DNA of 64,000 bases from Stenotrophomonas sp. ESTM1D_MKCIP4_1 (lineage in GTDB: Bacteria > Pseudomonadota > Gammaproteobacteria > Xanthomonadales > Xanthomonadaceae): assembly GCF_003086895.1 (NCBI RefSeq), contig NZ_CP026004.1:2206731-2270730 (forward strand). The letters run 5' to 3'. The translations under genes were made by a program, and so were the position numbers. The notes beneath the pieces were generated by a model. That model worked only from the letters and a program-made list of their open reading frames with translations, searched no databases and had not been told where the DNA came from. Below, piece after piece: positions 26,538 to 35,660 of the stretch; the first letter of the stretch is position 1, and each line of letters opens with the position of its first letter.

Positions 26538-28181
26538 ATGTCATCCGCCCCTGCTGCAGCCCCCTCCTCCGCCGATGCCAACGCCTATCCGCTGCTGATC
26601 AAGCAGCTGCTGCACACGCCGCTGGCGGTGAATCCCGGGCAGGAGATCGTCTACGGCGATACGGTCCGCTTCGACTACCGCACCCTGCAGGCCCGCATCG
26701 GCCAGCTGGCGGGCCTGTTGATCTCACTGGGGGTGAAGCCCGGCGATACCGTGGCGGTGATGGACTGGGACAGCAACCGCTACCTGGAAAGCTACTTCGC
26801 GGTGCCGATGATCGGTGCGGTGCTGATGATGGTGAACATCCGCCTGGCACCGGACCAGATCGCCTACACGCTCAACCACAGTGGCGCCCGCGTGCTGCTG
26901 GCCAACCGCGATTTCCTGCCGCTGCTGGAGTGCATCGAGGAACACCTGCCGGACCTGCGCACGCGCATCCTGCTGGACGATGCCGATGGCGCGCTGCCAC
27001 CGGGTTTCGTGACCGAGTATGAAGCGGGGCTGCGGGAAGCAGCACCGACCACGGCGTTCCCTGATTTCGATGAGAACACGCGCGCCACCCTGTTCTACAC
27101 CACCGGCACCACCGGCCTGCCCAAGGGCGTGTACTTCAGCCACCGGCAGCTGGTGCTGCACTCGCTGGCGGCCATGGCGGCGCTGGCCAGCCCTGCAACG
27201 CAGGGCCGCATGCACCGGGGTGATGTGTACATGCCGATCACCCCGATGTTCCATGTGCATGCGTGGGGCGTACCGTACGTGGCCACCTTGATGGGCATCA
27301 AACAGGTCTATCCCGGCCGCTACCTGCCCGGCAACCTGCTGGCGCTGATCGCGCGTGAGCAGGTGACCTTCTCGCACTGCGTGCCGACCATCCTGCACAT
27401 GCTGCTGGAACATCCCAGCGCTGCGCAGACCGACCTGAGCCGCTGGAAGGTGATCATCGGTGGCGCGGCGTTGCCCCGGGCGCTGGCGCAGCGGGCGCTG
27501 TCGTTGGGGGTCGACATCTTCGGTGGCTACGGCATGTCCGAGACCTGCCCGCTGCTGACGCTGGCGCAGGTTGATGTGGACACGCTGGACGACGCCGATG
27601 AAGCCCTCTCGCTGCGGACCAAGGCCGGCATTCCGGTGCCGCTGGTGGACCTGCGCATCGTCGACGCGGAGATGCGGGACGTCCCTCACGACGGCGTTGC
27701 GACCGGTGAGGTGGTAGTCCGCGCGCCCTGGTTGACCCAGGGGTATCTGCATGACCCGGTGGCCTCGACCACACTGTGGGCCGGGGGCTACCTGCATACC
27801 GGTGACATCGGCCACATTGATGGCGGCGGCTACCTGAGGGTGACGGACCGCATCAAGGATGTGATCAAGACCGGGGGCGAATGGATTTCCTCGCTGGCGC
27901 TGGAAGACATCATCGCGCTGCACCCGGCGGTGAACGAAGTGGCGGTGATCGGCATCGCCGATGCGAAATGGGGCGAGCGCCCCCTGCCCCTGGTGGTGCG
28001 GCATGCCGACAGCGAGGTGAGCGAGGCCGAGATCATCGAGCTGATTGCCGCGCGCAGCCGGGCCGGCGATCTGTCGCGCTATGCGATTCCAGAGCGCGTC
28101 ACGTTCGTGGAATCATTGGAACGGACCAGCGTGGGAAAGATCAACAAGAAGAAGCTGCGCGGAATGCATGACCCCGCGTAG
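26538..28181 (+). CDS. Acyl-CoA synthetase (AMP-forming), medium-chain fatty-acid ligase type
   Basis: 547 residues of the ANL superfamily. The P-loop-like A3 motif reads YTTGTTGLPKGV, A5 reads GGYGMSETCP, A7 reads YLHTGDIG, A8 contains RIKDVIKTGGEWIS, and the catalytic Lys of A10 lies in TSVGKINKKKLR. It should activate a free acid with ATP and CoA; similarity is to AlkK-type medium-chain ligases. ATG at 26538 with AAGG upstream. It is divergent from the response regulator. In CrbS/CrbR systems the known target is an acyl-CoA (acetyl-CoA) synthetase gene, so regulation by the adjacent pair is likely. Confidence 0.9.
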   Translation: MSSAPAAAPSSADANAYPLLIKQLLHTPLAVNPGQEIVYGDTVRFDYRTLQARIGQLAGLLISLGVKPGDTVAVMDWDSNRYLESYFAVPMIGAVLMMVNIRLAPDQIAYTLNHSGARVLLANRDFLPLLECIEEHLPDLRTRILLDDADGALPPGFVTEYEAGLREAAPTTAFPDFDENTRATLFYTTGTTGLPKGVYFSHRQLVLHSLAAMAALASPATQGRMHRGDVYMPITPMFHVHAWGVPYVATLMGIKQVYPGRYLPGNLLALIAREQVTFSHCVPTILHMLLEHPSAAQTDLSRWKVIIGGAALPRALAQRALSLGVDIFGGYGMSETCPLLTLAQVDVDTLDDADEALSLRTKAGIPVPLVDLRIVDAEMRDVPHDGVATGEVVVRAPWLTQGYLHDPVASTTLWAGGYLHTGDIGHIDGGGYLRVTDRIKDVIKTGGEWISSLALEDIIALHPAVNEVAVIGIADAKWGERPLPLVVRHADSEVSEAEIIELIAARSRAGDLSRYAIPERVTFVESLERTSVGKINKKKLRGMHDPA

Positions 28182-28211
28182 AGCAAAGCAGTCGAGCAAG
28201 CTCGACTCTAC
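28178..28211. repeat. GTAG-type REP element carrying a stop codon
   Basis: GTAGAG...CTCTAC around AGTCGAGC-AA-GCTCGACT (28190-28207). The TAG of the leading GTAG (28179-28181) is the stop codon of the acyl-CoA ligase gene. Confidence 0.75.
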
Positions 28212-28234
28212 GGGGGCCCGAACCGCTCAGCGCC

Positions 28235-28273
28235 GGGGTCGGACCCCTCTCCGCAGGAGAGGGCTCTGACCCC
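28235..28273. repeat. 40-base imperfect palindrome, second repeat family
   Basis: GGGGTC-GGA-CCCCTCTCC-GCA-GGAGAGGG-CTCTGACCCC. Same design and ends as the element at 30618-30657 but unlike the GTAG elements. Likely a mobile or REP-like palindrome; may also act as a terminator after the ligase gene. Confidence 0.65.
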
Positions 28274-28399
28274 GCTGCACGTGTCTTCGCCATGAATCCT
28301 GCTCATGGGTGCTGCAACAACATTCCGCTTCTGCACGCGGGTCGGGCTGGATAGGGTTGCTGGGGCTGGGATGCCCCCGCCCCCTGAAGGAATGGATGC

Positions 28400-30571
28400 G
28401 TGCGAAACCCCCTGCTCTGCCCGCAACGGCACGTATTGGCCGTGAGCCTGGCCCTGGCCATCGCCGGACCCGCGCAGGCCGCCGATCCGCCCGCGCAGAA
28501 CCCTCGCCCGACTGATCTGCAGGCCGTCAAGGTCACCGGCCCCACGGCGGCGGAGCTGCGACGCGAGGAACCCACCCTGCGCATCAGCATCGGCCGCGAG
28601 GACATCCTGCGCCACCCTGATGACCGGCTTGGCAGTGTGCTGCGGCGCCTTCCCGGTGTGACGGTCACCGCCGAGGGCATCCGCATGCGTGGGCTGGGCG
28701 GCGATTACGTGCAGATCCTGATCGATGGTGACCCGGCGCCGGCCGGATTTTCGATTGACTCCATCGCACCGGAGCTGGTGGAACGCATCGAAATCCTGCC
28801 CACCGCCGTTGCCGAGTACAGCACGCGGTCGATTGCAGGCACGATCAACATCGTGCTGCGGCGCCAAAGCGAGGCGCGCCAGCGCACCCTCAAACTCAGC
28901 GCCGCGCAGCAGGGCGGAGGTGTCACACCCGCCGCTACGCTGCTATTGTCGGGGAAGCGAAAGGCCCTGGCGTGGTCCCTGAGCGCCACCGCTTCGGCCC
29001 CGAAAGAGCGCCGTGACGCCGTCATCGACGAGCAGGCAAGCGACCCGCAGGGCGCGCTGCTTCATGACCGTCGCACGCGTGAGCGCTATGACGGCCAGAC
29101 CTCCACCTTCAACCTCGCGCCACGGCTGACCTGGACACTCGGCGATCGCGACGAAGTGAGCTGGCAGAGCCTGCTGCAGTACAGGCGTGAGGCGTGGACC
29201 CGTGATCGCAACGAAACCGTGCTGGACGGCGGCCCCAGCGACTATCCTCGCAATCGCTGGAGCAACGATTCGCGTACCTGGACCGCCAGGAGCGATGGCC
29301 AATGGAAGCGGCAGATCGGCGAGCACGACCGTCTGGAGATGAAGCTCGGGGTGATGCACTTCAGCCGCGATATCGACTTCGCGTTTCTGGGCTTCGCTCC
29401 TGCGGGCGACTTCGCACTGGACCGCAGCGTGCTCACCCATGCAACCCACACGGCCTACTCCAGTACCGGCAAGTACATCAGCGGCGTCAACGAGCGGCAT
29501 GATCTGGCCTTCGGCTGGGACTGGGCTTACACCGATCGCGACGAGCATCGCGTGCAGCGCGACCAGGCCGCCGATGGCCGTTCGCTGGGATTGATCGACG
29601 ACGATTACGGTGCCCGGATCCGGCGCATTGCGCTGTATGCGCAGGACCAGTGGCGCACGTCGTCGCGCCTGCAGACTTATCTTGGCGTGCGCTGGGAAGG
29701 TCTGGATACGGCCGTGGGCAGCCGCCTCACGGGCACCCTGCACAATCGCGCCAGCGTGCTGAGCCCCATCGCGCAATGGGTATTCAAACCCTCCGCAGCG
29801 AGCCGGGATCAGTTCCGCTTTGGGGTGGCCCGTACGTTCAGTGCGCCACAGCCCTGGCAACTGCTGCCGCGCCGTTACTCGGTGAACAACGGCAACGGCC
29901 CGACCAATCCGGACCAGCAGGGCAATCCCGCGCTGCAGCCGGAGGTGGCCTGGGGTGTGGATGCGGCGTACGAGCATTCCTTCGGCAAGGACGGGCTGGT
30001 CAGTGTGGGGGCGTATGCACGCCGCATTGATGCTGTGATCCTGCGCGCGCTCCATGAACAGGATGGGCTGTGGGTCACCACGCCTTACAACGCCGGCCGG
30101 GCGACGACGCAGGGGCTCACCTTGGATGCGCGTTTCGCGCTGGCCGATCTGATGCAGACCGACCGCGACCTGCAGTTCACCGCCAACGTGACGTATAACG
30201 ATTCGCGGGTCGCTTCCGTGCCGGGGCCGGACAACCAGCTGGCCGACCAGACGCCTCTGAGCGGCAACGTGGGTGTGCACTGGCAGGTTTCAAAGCGCCT
30301 TTCGACCCGTGTGGATTACAGCTACAGCGGGGGTGGCACGAACCGGCTCAGCGCGGAATGGACGCGGGCATCAAGCCCGGAGCGCACGCTGGATGTAGCT
30401 GCCGACTGGAAGCTGGACGCCGGCAGCCGTGTGAGTGTGGCGCTGTCGAACCTGCTGCAGCAGCGGCAGACCTCGCGCGTGGTGTATCGCGATGGGGAGG
30501 GCGAGGTATCGCGCGGGTACGCCAGCGACAGCAAGCTGGGCATCAGGTTGCAGTACGAAAAGCAGTTGTAG
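28400..30571 (+). CDS. TonB-dependent receptor with plug domain
   Basis: 723 residues with a GTG start preceded by AAGGA eight bases away. Signal peptide ends AQAAD. The plug carries a TonB-box-like LQAVKVTG, then LRRLPGVTVTAEGIRMRGLGGDYVQ and IEILPTAVAEYSTRSIAGTINIVLRR. The barrel ends GIRLQYEKQL, without the usual terminal aromatic residue. Similar Xanthomonad receptors are annotated for iron chelates or unknown substrates. It stands alone, with repeats on both sides and no Fur-like site visible. The stop codon TAG lies inside a REP element. Ligand unknown. Confidence 0.86.
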   Translation: MRNPLLCPQRHVLAVSLALAIAGPAQAADPPAQNPRPTDLQAVKVTGPTAAELRREEPTLRISIGREDILRHPDDRLGSVLRRLPGVTVTAEGIRMRGLGGDYVQILIDGDPAPAGFSIDSIAPELVERIEILPTAVAEYSTRSIAGTINIVLRRQSEARQRTLKLSAAQQGGGVTPAATLLLSGKRKALAWSLSATASAPKERRDAVIDEQASDPQGALLHDRRTRERYDGQTSTFNLAPRLTWTLGDRDEVSWQSLLQYRREAWTRDRNETVLDGGPSDYPRNRWSNDSRTWTARSDGQWKRQIGEHDRLEMKLGVMHFSRDIDFAFLGFAPAGDFALDRSVLTHATHTAYSSTGKYISGVNERHDLAFGWDWAYTDRDEHRVQRDQAADGRSLGLIDDDYGARIRRIALYAQDQWRTSSRLQTYLGVRWEGLDTAVGSRLTGTLHNRASVLSPIAQWVFKPSAASRDQFRFGVARTFSAPQPWQLLPRRYSVNNGNGPTNPDQQGNPALQPEVAWGVDAAYEHSFGKDGLVSVGAYARRIDAVILRALHEQDGLWVTTPYNAGRATTQGLTLDARFALADLMQTDRDLQFTANVTYNDSRVASVPGPDNQLADQTPLSGNVGVHWQVSKRLSTRVDYSYSGGGTNRLSAEWTRASSPERTLDVAADWKLDAGSRVSVALSNLLQQRQTSRVVYRDGEGEVSRGYASDSKLGIRLQYEKQL

Positions 30572-30590
30572 ATCCACGCCATGCGTGGAT
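30568..30590. repeat. GTAG-type REP element carrying a stop codon
   Basis: GTAG plus ATCCACGC-CAT-GCGTGGAT, the same sequence as at 17381-17403. Its TAG (30569-30571) ends the TonB receptor gene. Confidence 0.75.
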
Positions 30591-30617
30591 GATTCCCGGC
30601 AGTTCATCCACGCCATC

Positions 30618-30657
30618 GGGGTCGGATCCCTTTCCAGCTGGAAAGGGCTCCGACCCC
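30618..30657. repeat. 40-base imperfect palindrome, second repeat family
   Basis: GGGGTCGGA-TCCCTTTCC-AGCT-GGAAAGGG-CTCCGACCCC. Sister of the element at 28235-28273. Sits between convergent TonB receptor genes. Confidence 0.65.
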
Positions 30658-30665
30658 TGCCCTGC

Positions 30666-33035
30666 TTACAGGAAGTCGTAGCTGAGGGTGAAGCGCACGT
30701 TGCGGCCCGGCTGCGACCAGCGGCCGATGCCATCAGGGCTGGTGGCGCCCTGGAAGATGGCCGTGCCGGCACCGGCGGTGCGCACGCGGTTCCACAGGTA
30801 GTACTCCTTGTCGAACACGTTGTAGACACCAGCGGTCAGGTTGATCTTCGGCGTGATGGCATAGCTGCCGAACACATCCAGCAGGGTGTATTCGCGCGCC
30901 TTGTAGGCGTAGAACGGCACCACTTCCACGCCATAGCTGCCGTTGGTGATGCTCTTGCCGTAGTCGGACGGGTCCTTGCGCTGCTGGTGGGTGACGTTGG
31001 CGGTGATGCTCCAGCGACGCGACGGGGCGTTGTAGGTCAGGCCGCCCACCGCCTTGGCCGGGATGATGCTGGCCAGCGGCTCGCCGTCATTGTCGGTGCC
31101 CTCGTTGTACGAGTAGGCCACGCGGGCCAGCCAGTCGTCGGCCAGCAGCCACATGCCCTCGGCTTCCACGCCCTTCACTTCCACGTTGCCGCGGTTGATC
31201 GGCATGGTGTAGGTGTAGCCGTTGGTCACCGTGGTCACGCCACGGGTGGTGGTGCTGTACTGGGTGCCTGCGTCGGCGACGAACTGCGCGGTGTCGATGA
31301 AGTTGCTGTACTTGTCACGGAACAGCGAAACGCCCAGGCGCAGGCGGTCGCTCTGGTAGCGCCATCCCAGTTCCAGGTTGAGGCTGCGCTCGGCATCCAG
31401 GTCCGGGTTGCTCTTGCCATCGGGCACGGTGACGGTGGCGCCGTCGGACACGCGGGTGACCTCGGTGGTGGACGAGGTGCCGTACATGTCATTCACGCCC
31501 GGCGCGCGGAAGCCACGACCGCCCTGCACCCACAGCGACTGGCTGTCGGTGAACTTGAATTCAGCACCCAGGTTCCAGGTGGGGGAGGAGAACTTCGACA
31601 CGCCGACGCTGCCACCGCCGTCTTCGTAGCCGGATTGGCCGTTGCCACCGACCGAGGTTTCCGGGGTGTACTTGTAGCTGTCGTAGCGCAGGCCACCGGT
31701 CAGGCTCAGGCGGTCATCGAGCAGGCGCACGCGGTCACGCACGTAGGCGGTCAGATCGGTTTCGCGGGTATCGGGCCACAGCGACGGATCGGTGTCACGG
31801 GTGAACAGGCTGCCATCGTTGCCCCAGCGTGAATCCACCGAATTCCAGTGAATCTTCGCCTGCTGCCACGCCGCGCCATAGACGATATCGTGGCGCACGC
31901 CACCGGCCTCGACGCTCTTGTCGAAGTCCAGGGCGATGCGGTTGCGCTTCTGGGTATCCCAGCGGTCTTCCTGGCGCGAGCACGGATCGGTGATCGAGCA
32001 GCGCGTACCGTAGGTGGCAGCGGTGCCGTTGGCCACCAGCACATTGGTCTGGCCCTGGATGTAGTTCTTCTGGTGATCGGCGGTGGCTTCCATGCTGTCG
32101 AACAGCGCGTTGCCGGCACGCCAGGTGTACTTCAGGCCGTAGCGATCGCGGTCGCTGCGGTCCTCGGCGCTGCGGAAGAAGTACGAGCCGGTGCCATCGC
32201 TGCGGGTCCAGTTGTCGACATCGTTGGTGGCGCGGGCGCGCTCGTACACAACGCCGAAGGTCTGGGTGTCAGTGGCCAGGAAGTTGACCTTGAACAGCAG
32301 GTTGTCACTTTCGCGGTCGACCGGGTCCGGCGTGCGGCGGCCCGGGCCGAGGCGGTCGACCGTGGTGTCGTACCAGGATTCAGTCTCGTGGCCATCACGC
32401 TTGGTGTAGACCAGCAGCGATTCAAACCTGCCCGTGCGGTTGGCCAGGGTCAGCGAGCCCATGTTCTCGTCGCTGGAACCGGTGTAGCCGTACTTCACCG
32501 AACCAAAGCTGTCGTTGCCGCTGGCCTTGAGGAAATCGGCCGGGTCCTTGGTGGTGAACATCACCGCGCCACTGAGCGCGCCGCTGCCGGCGGTGATCGC
32601 GTCGGCACCCTTGATGATCTCAACGGCCTTCACCGCTTCCAGATCGACGCTGCCGCGGCCCGAACGGAAGAACTCGTAGGGCTGGTAGGTGCCCGGGTCC
32701 ATGCTCTGCGGGAAGCTCAGGCCGTCCAGGGTGATCGAAACGCGGTCGGCTTCCAGGCCGCGGATGTTGAAGCCATTGAAGCCTGCGCGGCCGAGATCGA
32801 CCATCTCCACACCCGGCACATAGCGGATGGCATCCTCCATGCTCTGCGCGCCCTGCTGGCGCAGGGTCTTGGCCGAAAGCGTGGTGACGTTCTGGTTGTC
32901 GGACTTCTTGCGCGTCTCGGTCACCTGGATGGTGTCGAGGGTGCTGTCTGCATCAAGCGCGGCGGCGCGGGAGAGGGTCGGCAGGGCGAGGCTGGTGGCG
33001 ACGGCCAGAGCCAGCAGGGAGGGTTGCAGTTTCAT
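30666..33035 (-). CDS. TonB-dependent hemoglobin/transferrin-type receptor
   Basis: 789 residues. Signal peptide ending SRAAALD, TonB box LDTIQVTETRK, and a plug with MEDAIRYVPGVEMVDLG, GFNIRGLEADRVSITLDGL and VEIIKGADAITAGSGALSGAVMF. These are typical of the TonB-hemoglobin/lactoferrin family. The barrel ends NVRFTLSYDFL with a terminal aromatic segment. Substrate is heme, hemoglobin or another iron source by family. It is the last gene of the run DUF4198, EF-hand, ApbE-DUF2271, receptor, 125 bases after the ApbE gene. GGAG precedes the ATG. Confidence 0.9.
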   Translation of the reverse strand: MKLQPSLLALAVATSLALPTLSRAAALDADSTLDTIQVTETRKKSDNQNVTTLSAKTLRQQGAQSMEDAIRYVPGVEMVDLGRAGFNGFNIRGLEADRVSITLDGLSFPQSMDPGTYQPYEFFRSGRGSVDLEAVKAVEIIKGADAITAGSGALSGAVMFTTKDPADFLKASGNDSFGSVKYGYTGSSDENMGSLTLANRTGRFESLLVYTKRDGHETESWYDTTVDRLGPGRRTPDPVDRESDNLLFKVNFLATDTQTFGVVYERARATNDVDNWTRSDGTGSYFFRSAEDRSDRDRYGLKYTWRAGNALFDSMEATADHQKNYIQGQTNVLVANGTAATYGTRCSITDPCSRQEDRWDTQKRNRIALDFDKSVEAGGVRHDIVYGAAWQQAKIHWNSVDSRWGNDGSLFTRDTDPSLWPDTRETDLTAYVRDRVRLLDDRLSLTGGLRYDSYKYTPETSVGGNGQSGYEDGGGSVGVSKFSSPTWNLGAEFKFTDSQSLWVQGGRGFRAPGVNDMYGTSSTTEVTRVSDGATVTVPDGKSNPDLDAERSLNLELGWRYQSDRLRLGVSLFRDKYSNFIDTAQFVADAGTQYSTTTRGVTTVTNGYTYTMPINRGNVEVKGVEAEGMWLLADDWLARVAYSYNEGTDNDGEPLASIIPAKAVGGLTYNAPSRRWSITANVTHQQRKDPSDYGKSITNGSYGVEVVPFYAYKAREYTLLDVFGSYAITPKINLTAGVYNVFDKEYYLWNRVRTAGAGTAIFQGATSPDGIGRWSQPGRNVRFTLSYDFL

Positions 33036-33160
33036 CGGAGACTCCGCAGTTGTGGAAGGTGGTGATGCCGCGGGCTGGGATACCCGGGGCGTTCCTGGCT
33101 GCGGAGCGCCGGGATACGGCGCGGTCTGCGTTGCTGGGAGGTGTCTGGAAAGAGTTCTGG

Positions 33161-34612
33161 CTAGGGTCGGGAAATCTGCACGGTGCCGATTTCGCTGCGG
33201 CCCTGTGCGTGGACGGGCAAGCCACTGCCCTGCCCGGTTGTGATGGGCAGCGAGAGAAATTCGTGACCTCCTCCTTGCCGCGCCGCCTCGACCTGCAGCT
33301 GGTAGGTGCCGGGCGGAACGCCCTGGCCACGGTCGTCGCGGCCATCCCACGCGACCGAATAGCGGCCTGGCATGCGGGTGGGGCGCGCGATGCCCTGGAT
33401 GGCCGGCAGATCATCGCGGCCATAACGGCGCCACCACTGCGGCAGATCCTGCAGATAGCGCGAGCGCTCGCCCAGCACCAGCAACTGGCGCACCGGGCTG
33501 CCATCTTCGCGCGCGATCCACAGGGCCAGGTAGGGCGCGTGGTAGCGCTCGCTGTCCAGCGCGGGCACCTGGTAGTCGATGACCCGCTGCTCGGGGGCCA
33601 TGGCCTGCCCGTCGGCGGCTGCCAGCAGCGCGGGCCAGCGCTGTGAGGCGAAAGCGGTGCCGGTATCGCTGAGGATCAATGCGGCCGCACCGGCCGTCGC
33701 GTCGGCCAGTTGCAGGCCGGCGCGGATCGGCATTACCGACAGTGCCGTGGCCAGTGCATCGGCGCTGCTGGCATCGGTGGCGACGACCGTCGCCGAGGGC
33801 GCGAACTGCATCGGCCAGCCCGACCAGGGATCGAGCAGATGGCTGTACTGGCGGCGGCCCACCGTGTAGCCACGGGTAGCATGGCCACTGGCCGCGATGG
33901 CCTGCGAACGAAGTGCGACCGTTGCCAGCGCAGGCCGGTTGTCGCGCGGTGCGCGCGCGTCGGCCACGCCCACCTGCCAGGGTTGCCCTGCCCCGCTGGC
34001 CTGCCAATGGCGCGCGTCACCCCCGATATCCAGGGCAATGGCAATCGCTGCCGGTGCCGCTGCACGCGCAGCGTCCACCGCACGGTCAATGATGTAACCC
34101 TTGGCCAGCGCATCCACATCGAACACGATGGCTGCGGGACGGGTGACGCGCTGGTCGCGTTCGAGACTGAATTCAGCGGCCGCTGCTGCCGAGGCCAACG
34201 TCCTTAGTTCCTCTCGCGCCGGCAGCGTGCCACTGGCCTGCGCCTGCCGCCAGCGCGCGGCCATCGTGCCCAACCGGCAGCTGAAAAGGCCTTCGGTACG
34301 CACGCGCCAGTGTTCGCACAGTCCCAACACCGCACGCAGATCCGGCGACAGGTCCTGCGGTCCTGTGCTGCCATTGAAACGGCTCAGTTCGCTGTCTTCG
34401 CGCCAGCGGCTGAGCACCGAATCCAGGCGCTCGATCTCTGCCAATGCCGCGCGTTCGCCTGCCGCGACCTGGGCAGCAGGCGCATCGATGCGCAGGTCGA
34501 GCGAGGTGCCCAGCACATCATCGCGATGCAGCGCGGCTGCCGCGGCGGTGCTGGCATGCAGGCCGCCCAGCATGATGCAGGCGACCATCAGCAGGAGGGG
34601 AAATTGCTTCAT
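33161..34612 (-). CDS. ApbE-type FAD:protein FMN transferase fused to a DUF2271 domain
   Basis: 483 residues, about 150 longer than a usual ApbE. Signal peptide (LLLMVACIMLGGLHAS), then the ApbE flavin-transferase domain at about 35-315 (SVLSRWREDSELSRFN, FDVDALAKGYIIDRAVD, LDIGGDAR, HLLDPWSGWP). A DUF2271-like beta domain follows at about 365-475 (LALWIAREDGSPVRQLLVLGE, RYSVAWDGRDDRGQGVPPGTY). ApbE attaches FMN to Thr/Ser of periplasmic or membrane proteins. No obvious flavinylation target is encoded beside it, which is odd. The operon context suggests a role in reductive iron handling. Confidence 0.87.
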   Translation of the reverse strand: MKQFPLLLMVACIMLGGLHASTAAAAALHRDDVLGTSLDLRIDAPAAQVAAGERAALAEIERLDSVLSRWREDSELSRFNGSTGPQDLSPDLRAVLGLCEHWRVRTEGLFSCRLGTMAARWRQAQASGTLPAREELRTLASAAAAAEFSLERDQRVTRPAAIVFDVDALAKGYIIDRAVDAARAAAPAAIAIALDIGGDARHWQASGAGQPWQVGVADARAPRDNRPALATVALRSQAIAASGHATRGYTVGRRQYSHLLDPWSGWPMQFAPSATVVATDASSADALATALSVMPIRAGLQLADATAGAAALILSDTGTAFASQRWPALLAAADGQAMAPEQRVIDYQVPALDSERYHAPYLALWIAREDGSPVRQLLVLGERSRYLQDLPQWWRRYGRDDLPAIQGIARPTRMPGRYSVAWDGRDDRGQGVPPGTYQLQVEAARQGGGHEFLSLPITTGQGSGLPVHAQGRSEIGTVQISRP

Positions 34613-34724
34613 CGAAGGCTCGATCAGGCACAGGGCCGCCCGACCGGTCCATTGCAGGCGGCCCGGCCGGTAGACGGAACAAAAGGTGGAGCACCGGGCC
34701 ACCGCAGACGGGCGGCCCGATGTA

Positions 34725-35630
34725 TCAGCGACGGGGCTGCGGCGGCGGCAGCGTGGCGTCGACAGCGTCGACCACGCCATCCTTGTTGCGGTCGGCGGTG
34801 TCGAACAGGCGCTTGCCGGACACCTGGTATTCGGCGAAGGTCATGTGGCCATTCTTGTCGGCGTCCAGCACGCCGAAACGCACGTGCACCTGGCGGTCGC
34901 CGCCCTGGTCCAGCGCGTCGATGCGGCGGTCCACCCGGGTCTCGAATTCGGCCAGGTACTCATCCAGCGAGAGCTGGCCGTCGGCATCGCCATCGGTGCG
35001 GGCAAACTGCGCCGCACGCACGCGATCGTACTCGGCGCGGTCGACCTTGCCATCACCGTTTTCGTCGTACAGCTCCAGGAAGCCGGCCGCGGTATGGCTG
35101 GTGGGCATGCCCAGACGGCTGCGGCGCCGGCTGTCGAAGCGCTGTGCACCGGCTGCGGTCCTGGCCTCGTGCTTCGGCGCATCCTTGGTTTCGGTGGCCT
35201 TGTTGGCCAGTGCCTTCTGCCCACCCTGCCAGGTTTTCTCACCGGCAGCATCGAACTCGGCACGTGAGACCAGGCCGTTCCTGTCGGTATCCAGCGCGGC
35301 AAAGCGGGCCTTGGTCTGTTCCACCTGCGCGGCGCGTTCGCGCTCGATCTCCGCAGCCACGCGGGCATCGAACTCGGCCACATACTCGGCCTCTTCCACG
35401 GTGCCGTTGCGGTCGGTATCGGTGGCATCGAAGCGCGCGCGGCGGAAGGTCTCGAATTCCTGCCAGGTCACGCGACCATCGTTGTTGTCGTCATGTTCGG
35501 CAATGAACGCCTGCACATTGTTGCCGTGGCCGCCAACCAGCGGTCGCGCGGCGGGGGCGGTATGTGCGGATGCAGCGGAGGAAACCAGCAGCGCGGCAAC
35601 GCACGCACTGGCAAGCACGGTAGTTTTCAT
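34725..35630 (-). CDS. Periplasmic protein with seven EF-hand calcium-binding loops
   Basis: 301 residues. Signal peptide (LASACVAALLVSSAASAH) and seven loops of EF-hand form: DDNNDGRVTWQE, DTDRNGTVEEAE, DTDRNGLVSRAE, DENGDGKVDRAE, DGDADGQLSLDE, DADKNGHMTFAE and DRNKDGVVDAVD. A basic spacer (KHEARTAAGAQRFDSRRRSR) divides the first three from the last four. It is most likely a Ca2+ sensor or buffer in the periplasm. It lies between the DUF4198 and ApbE-DUF2271 genes of an operon with a TonB receptor, a setting that suggests help in receptor or metal handling. Confidence 0.88.
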   Translation of the reverse strand: MKTTVLASACVAALLVSSAASAHTAPAARPLVGGHGNNVQAFIAEHDDNNDGRVTWQEFETFRRARFDATDTDRNGTVEEAEYVAEFDARVAAEIERERAAQVEQTKARFAALDTDRNGLVSRAEFDAAGEKTWQGGQKALANKATETKDAPKHEARTAAGAQRFDSRRRSRLGMPTSHTAAGFLELYDENGDGKVDRAEYDRVRAAQFARTDGDADGQLSLDEYLAEFETRVDRRIDALDQGGDRQVHVRFGVLDADKNGHMTFAEYQVSGKRLFDTADRNKDGVVDAVDATLPPPQPRR

Positions 35631-35660
35631 GTCGACCTCGAAGGCGGTGTTACTGGGAAA

